IMG/VR virus record: IMGVR_UViG_3300049027_000043
Location: 1 to 43,027 of that record
DNA: 43,027 nucleotides
Origin: a virus
Direction: 5' to 3' (one strand)
The stretch's first letter is position 1, and each line of letters starts with the position of its first letter. The notes under the pieces are model-generated. The model was not told the origin of the DNA. It worked only from the letters and a program-made list of their open reading frames with translations, and searched no databases. A program made the position numbers and the translations under genes. Of the stretch, positions 24,770 through 31,376 are shown piece after piece.

Positions 24770-25923
24770 GCTGCCGCCTCTTTGTCTTGCGTTGCCTCGA
24801 TGCGCCGTATCGCGATGTCGGCATATTCCGGATTGAGCTCGACGAGGATGCTGCGAAGCCCGAGCTGCTCGGCCACCAGGCCGACTGTGCCGGCGCCGCC
24901 GAAGGGGTCGAAGACCGTCCCCGGTTCACGTCCGAAAACTTCGCAGATCGGTCCGCACCCGCTCGGGGCGCCGCAGCAGCCGCACACGGTCTTTGGTGTA
25001 CCTGCTTTGATGCATCGCTCGGCCAACGCCGGCGGGAATGTCGCGAAATGGGCATCGCGGAAGGCCTTTGGAGCGATAGTCCAGACATTCCTGGAATTAC
25101 GGGTGTCGACCAGAGCGGCGGTGCCTTCGGCGAACGAGCGCTTGGATTTGACCATCGCATCGCCTTCAGCGGCGAACTTCCTCGATCGAGGAACCCGGTC
25201 GACGTTCTGGCGCGAGTTCGGCCCTACCTTACGAACAACCGCTTTCATCGGACGGTCGGCGCGGGTTCCCCCATTGGCCCTAGCGGATCCCGCCTGATCG
25301 TCGATGTTCTGCGCCATCCGAGCGTGGGTGTTTGGGCTGCAAGGCTCTCTTATGGCCTCGTGGTCGTAGAAGTAATCCACCCCCTTGGTGAGCAGGAAAA
25401 CCTTCTCGTGGGATGACGTGGGCCGGTCATAAACGCTCTCCGGCATGGGGTTCGGCTTGTGCCAGATGATTTCGGAGCGAACCCACCAGCCTACCTCTTG
25501 CAGCGCGATAGCCAGGCGGTTCGGGATCATGCACAAATCCTTAGGCTTCAACACGCCGCCAACCGTCGAGAACGGCTTGTCTCTGAACGTTCGGTCGTCG
25601 TCGCCTTCGGCCTTGTAGGCTGCCGCGGACTTGCCGTTCGGTGTCGTGGCGTAGCAGTCGCCGTAATTCAGCCAGAGCGTCCCTTGAGGCTTGAGAATGC
25701 GCCACACCTCATGGAATACCTTGACCATCACGTCGAGGTGTTGCCCAAGCGTCGGCTCGAGCCCGATCTGCCCTTCGACGCCGTAGTCGCGCAGTCCCCA
25801 ATAGGGCGGGCTCGTGACAACGCAGTCGACCGATCCGGAAGGCATTCGGTGCATGGCCTCCATGCAGTCGCCGACATGAATGGTGCAACGGCCGTCAAGT
25901 ATGGAGCGGGTTTCGACCGTCAT
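24766..25923 (-). CDS. Site-specific DNA methyltransferase (beta class, amino-methylating)
   Basis: 385 residues. VTSPPYWGLRDYG (TSPPYW at 37-42) is catalytic motif IV, and DPFGGAGTVGL (from 339) is the AdoMet-binding motif. That order is the beta class of N6-adenine/N4-cytosine enzymes. CGCCGAPSGCG just before motif I looks like a small zinc knuckle. No restriction nuclease is adjacent, so it is an orphan enzyme, likely protecting phage DNA or mimicking a host methylase. The target sequence cannot be read from the protein. Confidence 0.88.
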   Translation of the reverse strand: MTVETRSILDGRCTIHVGDCMEAMHRMPSGSVDCVVTSPPYWGLRDYGVEGQIGLEPTLGQHLDVMVKVFHEVWRILKPQGTLWLNYGDCYATTPNGKSAAAYKAEGDDDRTFRDKPFSTVGGVLKPKDLCMIPNRLAIALQEVGWWVRSEIIWHKPNPMPESVYDRPTSSHEKVFLLTKGVDYFYDHEAIREPCSPNTHARMAQNIDDQAGSARANGGTRADRPMKAVVRKVGPNSRQNVDRVPRSRKFAAEGDAMVKSKRSFAEGTAALVDTRNSRNVWTIAPKAFRDAHFATFPPALAERCIKAGTPKTVCGCCGAPSGCGPICEVFGREPGTVFDPFGGAGTVGLVAEQLGLRSILVELNPEYADIAIRRIEATQDKEAAA

Positions 25924-26645
25924 GCCGCAGCCCCTCCGAACAGATCTCCGCCGACATGCGAATTGCGCTCAGACCTGTTGTTGCGGGTTTGAAGGAAGGC
26001 CTGGAACCGGTCATGGTATCGACCGGCAAGTATTTTCGCGCCGCGCCAGCATATGGCTACAAGGGCTGCCTCTGCCGCATTGTCGCGTGTCGCCTTGAGA
26101 GACGGGAGCTGTATGCCCTCATCCTCGCATTTGCGGATGGCGGCGCCCTTCCAGTCGGGATCTCCGTACTTCTTCTGTCCGGTCTTGCGATCAACCGTAA
26201 CCTTCGGCTCGGGCTTCCAACCTTCCCCAAAGTGCATCTTGCGCCACGTGCTGTCAGCGATCACACCCCACGCGATACCGAAGTTGCTGAGGGTGGCTAA
26301 AACCGCGCCGTGCAAAAAGCATGACGATATGGTCGATCCGCTGCCTTTGAGTTGGGCCTTCTTCGCCATTTCAATGACAGCGAAGTTGATCTCGCGAGCG
26401 TATTTTTTGCGCTTACGCTCATTACCTTGATCGTCAACATAGGATTCGAAGTAGGCATGTCGTTCCCGATATTTCCTGATCAGGTCGGTGACCTTCAGGC
26501 CCATTTGGTCGGCACAATATTCGATTGTGGCCTTCTCTGGAAATTCGAACACTCCGCATTCGATCGATGAGAAGTCTCTATCAGTTTCCCAGATAGCCCA
26601 ACCGCAATGCTTCGAAATATCCAAGGCGAGGATGACAGGTCTCAT
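25920..26645 (-). CDS. RuvC-like Holliday junction resolvase
   Basis: 241 residues from ATG 26645, overlapping the preceding stop (ATGA). The RNase H-fold start is ILALDISKHCGWAIWE (Asp9 is the first catalytic acid), a middle strand is near FAVIEMAKKAQLKG, and RDNAAEAALVAICW near the C-terminus carries the final acids. It should cut branched DNA made during replication and recombination before packaging. Family level is clear; exact substrate is inferred. Confidence 0.8.
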   Translation of the reverse strand: MRPVILALDISKHCGWAIWETDRDFSSIECGVFEFPEKATIEYCADQMGLKVTDLIRKYRERHAYFESYVDDQGNERKRKKYAREINFAVIEMAKKAQLKGSGSTISSCFLHGAVLATLSNFGIAWGVIADSTWRKMHFGEGWKPEPKVTVDRKTGQKKYGDPDWKGAAIRKCEDEGIQLPSLKATRDNAAEAALVAICWRGAKILAGRYHDRFQAFLQTRNNRSERNSHVGGDLFGGAAA

Positions 26646-26854
26646 GCCCGCGCCCTCTTCGTTGCCGGCCGCCCGCGGCGCCTGATCTGGAAGCTTTCGA
26701 CATCGACCCCGACCAGCATCGTGTGCACGAGACCTTCGCGGCAGACGGTGTCGAGGATTGCCTTTGCCATTGCCGTGGCGGTCACACCGTAGTGCTCTGC
26801 CTCTTTTTCGAGGATCGCCGCCGTCTTGGCCTGAATGACTGGTTTGATGCTCAC
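26642..26854 (-). CDS. Small helical protein with GTG start
   Basis: 70 residues. The GTG at 26854 follows AAGAGG with five bases between, a good spacing. Sequence SIKPVIQAKTAAILEKEAEHYGVTATAMAKAILDTV, then a basic tail RRRGRPATKRARA like an AT-hook (GRP). It may bind DNA as a small regulator. Its ribosome site lies in a hairpin. Family not recognised. Confidence 0.65.
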   Translation of the reverse strand: MSIKPVIQAKTAAILEKEAEHYGVTATAMAKAILDTVCREGLVHTMLVGVDVESFQIRRRGRPATKRARA

Positions 26855-26859
26855 GGAAA

Positions 26860-26876
26860 CCTCTTGGAAGAAGAGG
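26860..26876 (-). promoter_or_regulatory. Hairpin that can hide the ribosome site of the 26854 gene
   Basis: On the mRNA, CCUCUU pairs with AAGAGG across a five-base loop. AAGAGG is the Shine-Dalgarno sequence of the GTG-start gene. Six perfect pairs would reduce initiation unless ribosomes or a protein open the stem. Confidence 0.45.
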
Positions 26877-26898
26877 CCGCATTCGCGCGGCTTAGGTG

Positions 26899-26927
26899 GC
26901 CTGCCGCCTTGGGAGGACGCGGCAGGC
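26899..26927 (-). other. Nine-pair hairpin in an operon gap
   Basis: GCCTGCCGC (26899-26907) and GCGGCAGGC (26919-26927) form a perfect stem with an 11-base loop in the 84-bp gap after the 26939 gene. No U run follows on either strand, so it may be a processing or stability element and not a terminator. Confidence 0.4.
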
Positions 26928-26938
26928 TGGGAGGGAAC

Positions 26939-27493
26939 TCAGTGCATGGTGTCCGCGTCGGGGAACGGGTCTTCGCCAGCTTCGGCCGGCGGCTCCTCGT
27001 TGGAGCGCTCGCGGAGCTTCTTCTCCATGGCCGACTGCAGGTTGTCTCGGGCAATGCGCTGGCCGTCGTCGTACCCTGAGAGCCATGCCTGATCCTCGGG
27101 ACTGGCGGCGCCGTATTTCGAAACTCGATCGAGGGCGGCAAGACCGGCTTCAACGCCGGCCGCAAAAATCATCTGTTCGTTGGTGACGCGATCGGCCAGA
27201 AGATCGGCCTTGCGATCATCGGCGATCAGCCCGAGCCGGATCCGGTTCCGCTTCAGCATATTGAACTGATCGACCTTCTTCTGGGGGTCGTCGGTCAACA
27301 TGCAGTCGAGGAAGTCTTTCAGCTCCTTCTCGGAGATGCCGTCATTCTTGGCGTCGGCCTTGAGGGCCTTCTCCTTCGCCTTCAGAGCCTCGTTTTCTCG
27401 ATGGACCCCGATGCGGTTCCTGATGTGGTGAGCCCATAGAGCCTGGCGCTCTTCCTCGGTGAGTTGCGAATTGTGGCCGGCGGTTGCCGTCAT
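26939..27493 (-). CDS. Conserved phage protein with RMF-like C-terminal motif
   Basis: 184 residues, start overlapping the upstream stop (ATGA). The N-terminal two-thirds is charged and helical (ENEALKAKEKALKADAKNDG). IFAAGVEAGLAALD, then QAWLSGYDDGQRIAR, resembles the ribosome-modulation-factor-like segment found at the end of several rhizobial phage proteins. The acidic tail is EDPFPDADTMH. Function unknown. Confidence 0.7.
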   Translation of the reverse strand: MTATAGHNSQLTEEERQALWAHHIRNRIGVHRENEALKAKEKALKADAKNDGISEKELKDFLDCMLTDDPQKKVDQFNMLKRNRIRLGLIADDRKADLLADRVTNEQMIFAAGVEAGLAALDRVSKYGAASPEDQAWLSGYDDGQRIARDNLQSAMEKKLRERSNEEPPAEAGEDPFPDADTMH

Positions 27494-27840
27494 CCCGTTA
27501 TCCTTTCCTTTGCCAGCCGAACCTTTTCAGCCAGCGCTTGAGCTTCAGCTTCCAGATCGTGAAGATCGCCATTGTCCTCGTACCGGTCCCGGTCGCGTTG
27601 GATTTCATGCTGCAGGGCCCGGACCTCGGCCTCGCAGTACTCTAGGTACGCCCGCCGAATAGACGTGAACGCGTCTACGGTGATTGATTTCGCCCTGCCC
27701 GCTCGCAGGTGCGTGATTTGCCAGAAAGAGAGACCGTGCTTGCGAGCCAGACGACGGATGGCGTTCTCGACGTCCCCGTTACCCGCTGTCTCGCGGGCTA
27801 CCATCTTCCTCACATACTCTGCCGCTACTGCCGTACTCAT
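27490..27840 (-). CDS. Conserved rhizobial-phage protein, possibly DNA-binding
   Basis: 116 residues from ATG 27840; ATG 27879 or GTG 27939 would extend it, and none has a good ribosome site. I chose 27840 because related proteins, as I recall them, begin just before a segment like AAEYVRKMVARETAGNGDVE. It continues NAIRRLARKHGLSFWQITHL, an HTH-like stretch, and ends in a long charged coil (EVRALQHEIQRDRDRYED). A gap with repeats lies upstream. Confidence 0.65.
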   Translation of the reverse strand: MSTAVAAEYVRKMVARETAGNGDVENAIRRLARKHGLSFWQITHLRAGRAKSITVDAFTSIRRAYLEYCEAEVRALQHEIQRDRDRYEDNGDLHDLEAEAQALAEKVRLAKERITG

Positions 27841-27857
27841 GGCTTTGTTGCCCCGTT

Positions 27858-27940
27858 CGTGAATGTGATGCTCTGACATCGTGAATGCCGTCCTTGCTGG
27901 TTTTGATAGGTTGAACCCATCGAACCGGCGGGCATTCACG
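27858..27940. repeat. Iteron-like repeats CGTGAATG
   Basis: CGTGAATG occurs at 27858-27865 and 27880-27887, exactly 22 bp apart, and inverted (CATTCACG) at 27933-27940. The second and third copies extend to a 10-bp inverted repeat (CGTGAATGCC / GGCATTCACG). This sits in the only sizeable gap of the otherwise coupled leftward operon. Confidence 0.55.
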
Positions 27941-27950
27941 AAGAGAGGAG

Positions 27951-28175
27951 TTACACCCGCCCCGCATAGGCAACCCGGCGGATTTGCCGAGGTGCACTAC
28001 CCGCAACCGCGGGACGAGAATTGATTGAATAAGGATCAGGAAGACCGAGATGGGCGCTGCGCTCGCTGGACACTTGCTTAAGCGCCTCTTCCTCGGAAAT
28101 TCTGAGAATGCATGCGATGTCCGAGGTATCCCGGCCAGCGCGAAAGAGTTGAAGGGCCGAAAGAGGCCTCGTCAT
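27951..28175 (-). CDS. Small HTH-like protein
   Basis: 74 residues, ATGA-coupled to the gene upstream. SALQLFRAGRDTSDIACILRISEEEALKQVSSERSAHLGLPDPY is a pattern I recognise from short rhizobial phage and chromosomal proteins. The segment from RAGRDT to QVSSER reads as a helix-turn-helix of the sigma-70 region 4 or homeodomain-like kind. It may be a transcriptional regulator. Targets unknown. Confidence 0.65.
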   Translation of the reverse strand: MTRPLSALQLFRAGRDTSDIACILRISEEEALKQVSSERSAHLGLPDPYSINSRPAVAGSAPRQIRRVAYAGRV

Positions 28176-28420
28176 TGGAAGCGAGCCGCCATTTCCAGGC
28201 GGCGCTGATTAGCAAGCCGATACTCAAGGACAGACGCCTCCATCTGCATTTCTGCTTCGAAGAGGTCCATGTCGATTTCCGGCTCGGGCTCAACGTAGCC
28301 GTTGCGATTGAACTCGCCGTTCAGATAGCGCCGGCCGAGGATGAAGATCATCCAACCGATACCGATATTGAACGCGACAAGCGCGCTGAGGGTATCGAAT
28401 GAAGTGCCGAGGATTGTCAT
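28172..28420 (-). CDS. Small single-span membrane protein
   Basis: 82 residues, ATGA-coupled on both sides. One membrane segment (LSALVAFNIGIGWMIFILG) near the N-terminus, then an acidic stretch (VEPEPEIDMDLFEAEMQMEA) and a helix. Early-expressed phage membrane proteins may affect superinfection or host physiology. That role is only inference. Confidence 0.65.
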   Translation of the reverse strand: MTILGTSFDTLSALVAFNIGIGWMIFILGRRYLNGEFNRNGYVEPEPEIDMDLFEAEMQMEASVLEYRLANQRRLEMAARFQ

Positions 28421-28716
28421 TGCCCACTCCCTGCGTCTTCGAGAATTGGAAGGTGAACGTCATGCTGTTCGACAGGACGAACTCCAGGGTGCGCAGGCCA
28501 AGGCGTCCAAGCGATGGGTTCTTCGCCCTTCTTGAACATGCACCAGCGCTCTTGATCCGGAATCCAGTAGGACAGCGTTACCTTGCCGCACTTGCTGGCG
28601 AGGATGACTTCCTGGCGCTCGAAAACCTCGAAGGTCTTGACGCCATCGTTCGTGTTCACGGTCTTAGAGACCGTCTTGCCGCGCGGTGCGCTGGCGATGT
28701 CGAAATTCCATCCCAT
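28417..28716 (-). CDS. Hypothetical early protein
   Basis: 99 residues from ATG 28716 (a GTG at 28752 would add 12 residues without a ribosome site). MGWNFDIASAPRG, then KTFEVFERQEVILAS, VTLSYWIPDQERWCMFKKG and EPIAWTPWPAHP suggest a small beta protein; the ending around WTPWP is shared by many small phage proteins of unknown function. Confidence 0.65.
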   Translation of the reverse strand: MGWNFDIASAPRGKTVSKTVNTNDGVKTFEVFERQEVILASKCGKVTLSYWIPDQERWCMFKKGEEPIAWTPWPAHPGVRPVEQHDVHLPILEDAGSGQ

Positions 28717-28778
28717 GACGTTTTGGTCCTTCGAGAAATTGAGCGAGTTCACTGCATCGACCTGCGCGAGGTGCTGTG

Positions 28779-29039
28779 ATGCCGAAGAGCACCACCGGCA
28801 CCGTGGGAAAGATCGAGCACGAGGGCGAATGGCTGGTCGTCTTCGACCGAGGCGCCCCGAGCTACTTCGCCGACCTGATTTCCGAACTCAGCGAGAGCAA
28901 GGGCATCGTGCGCATGTCCTTCGCCGCGATCTCCACCAACGGAGACGGAATCCCGAAAGCGACGGTTGTCGCGCGCCTCCGGATGCCCGCCGACGCGGCT
29001 CGGGAGTTCTGCCGGGCCCTGACGAAGCTGCAGGAATGA
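28779..29039 (+). CDS. Plus-strand protein inside the leftward operon
   Basis: 86 residues from ATG 28779 with GAGG seven bases upstream. GTVGKIEHEGEWLVVFDRGAP, DLISELSESKGIVRMSFAAI and KATVVARLRMPADAAREFC read as a real alternating strand-and-helix protein, and the opposite strand has no gene between 28717 and 29041. It points against the leftward operon and its stop is three bases from that of the Cro-like gene. Function unknown. No promoter was identified. Confidence 0.65.
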   Translation: MPKSTTGTVGKIEHEGEWLVVFDRGAPSYFADLISELSESKGIVRMSFAAISTNGDGIPKATVVARLRMPADAAREFCRALTKLQE

Positions 29040-29041
29040 AA

Positions 29042-29239
29042 TCATTCTGCTGCCTCCCTGGCCTCAAAGAACGACTTCGGCTCGACCGCCCCGCCAGTAG
29101 CGCGGCAAATCTCTTCAATGACGCTCTTGCTCAGATTCTCACCGCGCATATACCGGTGCACTTGTGCCCGGCTTTTGCCCAGCAATGCCGCAAAAGCTGT
29201 TACAGTCGTGTGCTCGTGGATGTAATCTTCAAGGGTCAT
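29042..29239 (-). CDS. Cro-like HTH protein, first gene of the leftward operon
   Basis: 65 residues from ATG 29239. MTLEDYIHEHTTVTAFAALLGKSRAQVHRYMRG is a helix-turn-helix of the Cro/YdaS kind, followed by SKSVIEEICRATGGAVEP, the usual next helices. It starts right at an inverted repeat and opposite the repressor gene, the classical Cro position. The predicted transcription start falls on or next to the ATG, so its message may be leaderless. A longer form from 29275 is less likely. Confidence 0.78.
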   Translation of the reverse strand: MTLEDYIHEHTTVTAFAALLGKSRAQVHRYMRGENLSKSVIEEICRATGGAVEPKSFFEAREAAE

Positions 29240-29257
29240 GTAGCAATTACTGCTACA
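29239..29257. promoter_or_regulatory. Operator: perfect inverted repeat TGTAGCA-N5-TGCTACA
   Basis: A perfect 7-5-7 inverted repeat overlapping the start codon and -10 region of the Cro-like gene. The half site TGCTACA recurs at 31335-31341 and 31377-31383, and its variant TGTTACA at 29282-29288 (as TGTAACA) and 31409-31415. Probable binding site of the CI-type repressor or of Cro. Confidence 0.65.
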
Positions 29258-29275
29258 CTTTTGCGCCACTGTCAA
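29246..29275 (-). promoter_or_regulatory. PL-like early leftward promoter
   Basis: On the minus strand TTGACA (complement of 29270-29275) lies 18 bases before AGTAAT (complement of 29246-29251). The -35 is perfect and the -10 is moderate. The start would be at about 29240, next to the ATG at 29239. The block is an inverted near-copy of the one at 31377-31417. Confidence 0.55.
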
Positions 29276-29289
29276 CAGCAGTGTAACAT
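29261..29289 (+). promoter_or_regulatory. Candidate repressor promoter
   Basis: TTGCGC (29261-29266), 17 bases, TAACAT (29284-29289). It overlaps the leftward promoter on the other strand and would start about 30 bases before the repressor ATG at 29328, allowing mutual exclusion of the two transcripts. Confidence 0.45.
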
Positions 29290-29327
29290 TTTATGGCATA
29301 GAAGATGCCGCGAATCTGGCGGATAAG

Positions 29328-30089
29328 ATGCCAATGACAAAGAATTGGCTCGATCCTTTCCTCAAAGCCTCAAAATTCGCCTCTCAAGAGGAACTCGCCG
29401 AAGCCCTCGGCGTCTCGCGCGCGACCATCAACCGCCTGGCTAACGATCACACGCAGCTAAAGCGTGATCGGGCCAAGGTGCTGGCGGAACTGCTGGGGAC
29501 ATCTGTTGAAGCGCTATTGCTGAACCGGCCGCCCCGAAGTTCTTTGGTCTCGAGTTTTGACCCGGACACGGAAGAGGGGTCTCACGAGGAAGGCGACCGA
29601 GGCGGCTACACGCGTGAGCACTGGCGAGCGCACATCGATGGGGCGGTTCCAGAGCTCGATGTGAAGCTAGGGGCTGGTGAGGGGGTCGTAGGAGACGTCA
29701 TCAACATCCCCGTAGGCCACGAGAGCACATCGGGCCATCGCGTTGTCGCGGAATGGCTTATACCCTCAGACTACTTGCGCAGCGAAGCGAAGGTTTCGGT
29801 TAATCACACGGTCGTCATGGAGATTGTTGGCGAATCAATGCAGCCAGACTTCCTCCCCGGTGACCGTGTGATTGTCGACTTGTCGCAGACACAATGCCTG
29901 CACGATGGGATCTACGCCTTCAGCGACGGCATATCGCCCCCTCAGGTGAAGCGGTTTCAGAGAATCCCCTTCACCAATCCGCCAGAAGTTAGAATAATGT
30001 CCATAAATCCTGGCTACCCGTCGTTCCAAGTTGAGCTTCATCGCGTCAACATTATCGGTCGGGTCTGCGGCCACGTTACCCGCAAGTAG
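29328..30089 (+). CDS. CI-type phage repressor with S24 peptidase domain
   Basis: 253 residues. SQEELAEALGVSRATINRLAND (19-40) is the helix-turn-helix. The C-terminal domain has VGESMQPDFLPGDRVIVD with the nucleophile Ser170, and PQVKRFQR with the partner Lys208, both intact, so RecA-stimulated self-cleavage is plausible. The linker around GAGEGVVGDV has no unambiguous Ala-Gly or Cys-Gly cleavage site apart from GAGEG. It lies opposite the Cro-like gene across shared operators and maintains lysogeny. Confidence 0.88.
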   Translation: MPMTKNWLDPFLKASKFASQEELAEALGVSRATINRLANDHTQLKRDRAKVLAELLGTSVEALLLNRPPRSSLVSSFDPDTEEGSHEEGDRGGYTREHWRAHIDGAVPELDVKLGAGEGVVGDVINIPVGHESTSGHRVVAEWLIPSDYLRSEAKVSVNHTVVMEIVGESMQPDFLPGDRVIVDLSQTQCLHDGIYAFSDGISPPQVKRFQRIPFTNPPEVRIMSINPGYPSFQVELHRVNIIGRVCGHVTRK

Positions 30090-30092
30090 CGT

Positions 30093-30452
30093 CTAGGCCG
30101 CTCCTCGCAAAAACCGTTCGTCACGCGTCCGGATATCGGCCACAACAATCGCCGTCACCAGCTCTTCAAACTTGTCGAGGGGGAGGTGGTACTTCTCGTC
30201 TCGCCTGTTTTCTTGGAACAGCACGAGGCCGCCCTTTCCGTCCATGTTGTTCATCACACGGAATAAATCGAGCCCGGCACCCGCGTGCACTAAATAGATG
30301 CCCTCCCCTGTGTACTGGCTCACCGGCGCCAACAGAGCGTAATCTCTGCCACCGCGAAGTGTCGGCTCCATGGCGTCTCCTTTAACCGCGTGCACGCGGA
30401 AACGGCCAGAAAGTACATTCTCAGGCGGAATATCCGGAATAAGATCATGCAT
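30093..30452 (-). CDS. S24-fold protein without catalytic residues
   Basis: 119 residues from ATG 30452 (GAGGG upstream); ATG 30488 would add 12 residues. There is no helix-turn-helix. FRVHAVKGDAMEPTLRGGRDYALL matches the LexA/CI peptidase motif GDSMEPTL with Ala in place of the nucleophile Ser, and the segment that normally carries the Lys reads LDLFRVMNN. It is convergent with the repressor gene, with three bases between stops. It may pair with the repressor and change its activity; that is inference. Confidence 0.75.
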   Translation of the reverse strand: MHDLIPDIPPENVLSGRFRVHAVKGDAMEPTLRGGRDYALLAPVSQYTGEGIYLVHAGAGLDLFRVMNNMDGKGGLVLFQENRRDEKYHLPLDKFEELVTAIVVADIRTRDERFLRGAA

Positions 30453-30488
30453 CATGCCCTCGTTGATCGTTATCAACACCCCCAGCAT

Positions 30489-31298
30489 CAGAGTGCGCGG
30501 GCACGTTAGCGCGCGATTTATGGTCGGCGATACTCCGTTTTAGCTATGGCTGAATATTGTGGATTGTCACAATTCCGCGTTTTCTTGTCATCAACCGCAC
30601 CTCGGCAAATGCCGGACGCCTCGACTCATGACAGTTTTGCGACAGTCCACAGAAAAGAACCCCTGCCAATCTAGGGAGGCCGATCGGTTTTCGTGGTGAT
30701 GTTGCTGATTTCGCACGGTGAGAAAAGCCGGAAGCGGGGCGGTCACATTTTACGACGGCGTGTCAAGTTCCGTGACGTTGGGCATAACCTAGGCATTAGG
30801 ATGGTCTCTAACACAGAGACATCCAACCCTGCGCCGGTCTCGCCGACACCTAGCATCCGTGGAACCAACCTCTCCTGAAGCTCGGTTTGATATCCCAGCC
30901 GCTCACTGGGTCTAACACCGGGGGAAGTCTTTTTCTCGAGCTGGTCAGGCTCATTTATCCCCGATACGTGCATCGCCCCTTTTCTTCGGGGAGACGGTAT
31001 AAGCTGCTTCAGTTTTCCCGGAGCGTTGCAAACGCTTTTCCCCGGCAGGCCATCAACCCTGTGGTTCCGTTCGGTGAGCCTGGCACCGACACCGCGAGGG
31101 ATTTGATTTGCCGGATCGATCGGCGGCGCGGGAACAACCCCGGAAAAGACCGCTGCCATTGCGCCTCCGAACACATCATCTTGGCGGGAACCTCCGAGCA
31201 GACCCAAGATTTTGTGCTTTTCAGCACCTGACAGCGACCAAACCGATTGCGTTTATAGAGCAGTTCTGCTAAACAATCGGCAGCACTTGGAAGCCATC
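30489..31298. other. Long stretch without a convincing gene
   Basis: About 800 bp between the S24-fold gene and the terminator at 31299. Open frames on both strands exist (for example minus 30743-31207 and plus 30887-31231) but have mixed codon use, weak starts and no recognised family. The 5' end of the minus frame (SGAEKHKILGLLGG, FGGAMAAVFSGVV) reads more protein-like than the rest, so a decayed gene is possible. The stretch could hold untranslated leader, an antisense RNA or an origin. Confidence 0.5.
30556..30573. promoter_or_regulatory. Inverted repeat ATTGTG-N6-CACAAT
   Basis: A perfect 6-6-6 inverted repeat about 100 bp upstream of the S24-fold gene. It contains TGTGGATTG, close to a DnaA box (TGTGGATAA on this strand). 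AGTCCACA at 30644-30651 is another partial match. Operator or origin element; neither is established. Confidence 0.4.
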
Positions 31299-31335
31299 AG
31301 CCCCGGTCGGATCGTCCCGCCGGGGCTTTTCTTTT
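31299..31335 (+). terminator. Intrinsic terminator, plus strand
   Basis: AGCCCCGG (31299-31306) and CCGGGGCT (31320-31327) form a perfect eight-pair stem followed by TTTCTTTT. It ends plus-strand transcription just before the rightward early promoter, most simply that coming from the repressor gene at 29328. Confidence 0.8.
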
Positions 31336-31376
31336 GCTACATCCCAGCCCCCATGTCAAATCTTTGCATCATTTTT

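Noticed and set aside
27661-27678. Operator TAGACG-N6-CGTCTA
   Set aside because: A perfect inverted repeat but inside a coding region with no second copy; likely chance.
30743-31207. 154-residue minus-strand protein
   Set aside because: Starts at TTG without a ribosome site, has mixed codon use and a tail of basic random-looking sequence, and no family was recognised. Only its first 40 residues look protein-like, so it is noted as a possible decayed gene and not called.
30887-31231. 114-residue plus-strand protein
   Set aside because: Composition looks like a complement of the other strand, with no ribosome site and no recognised motif.
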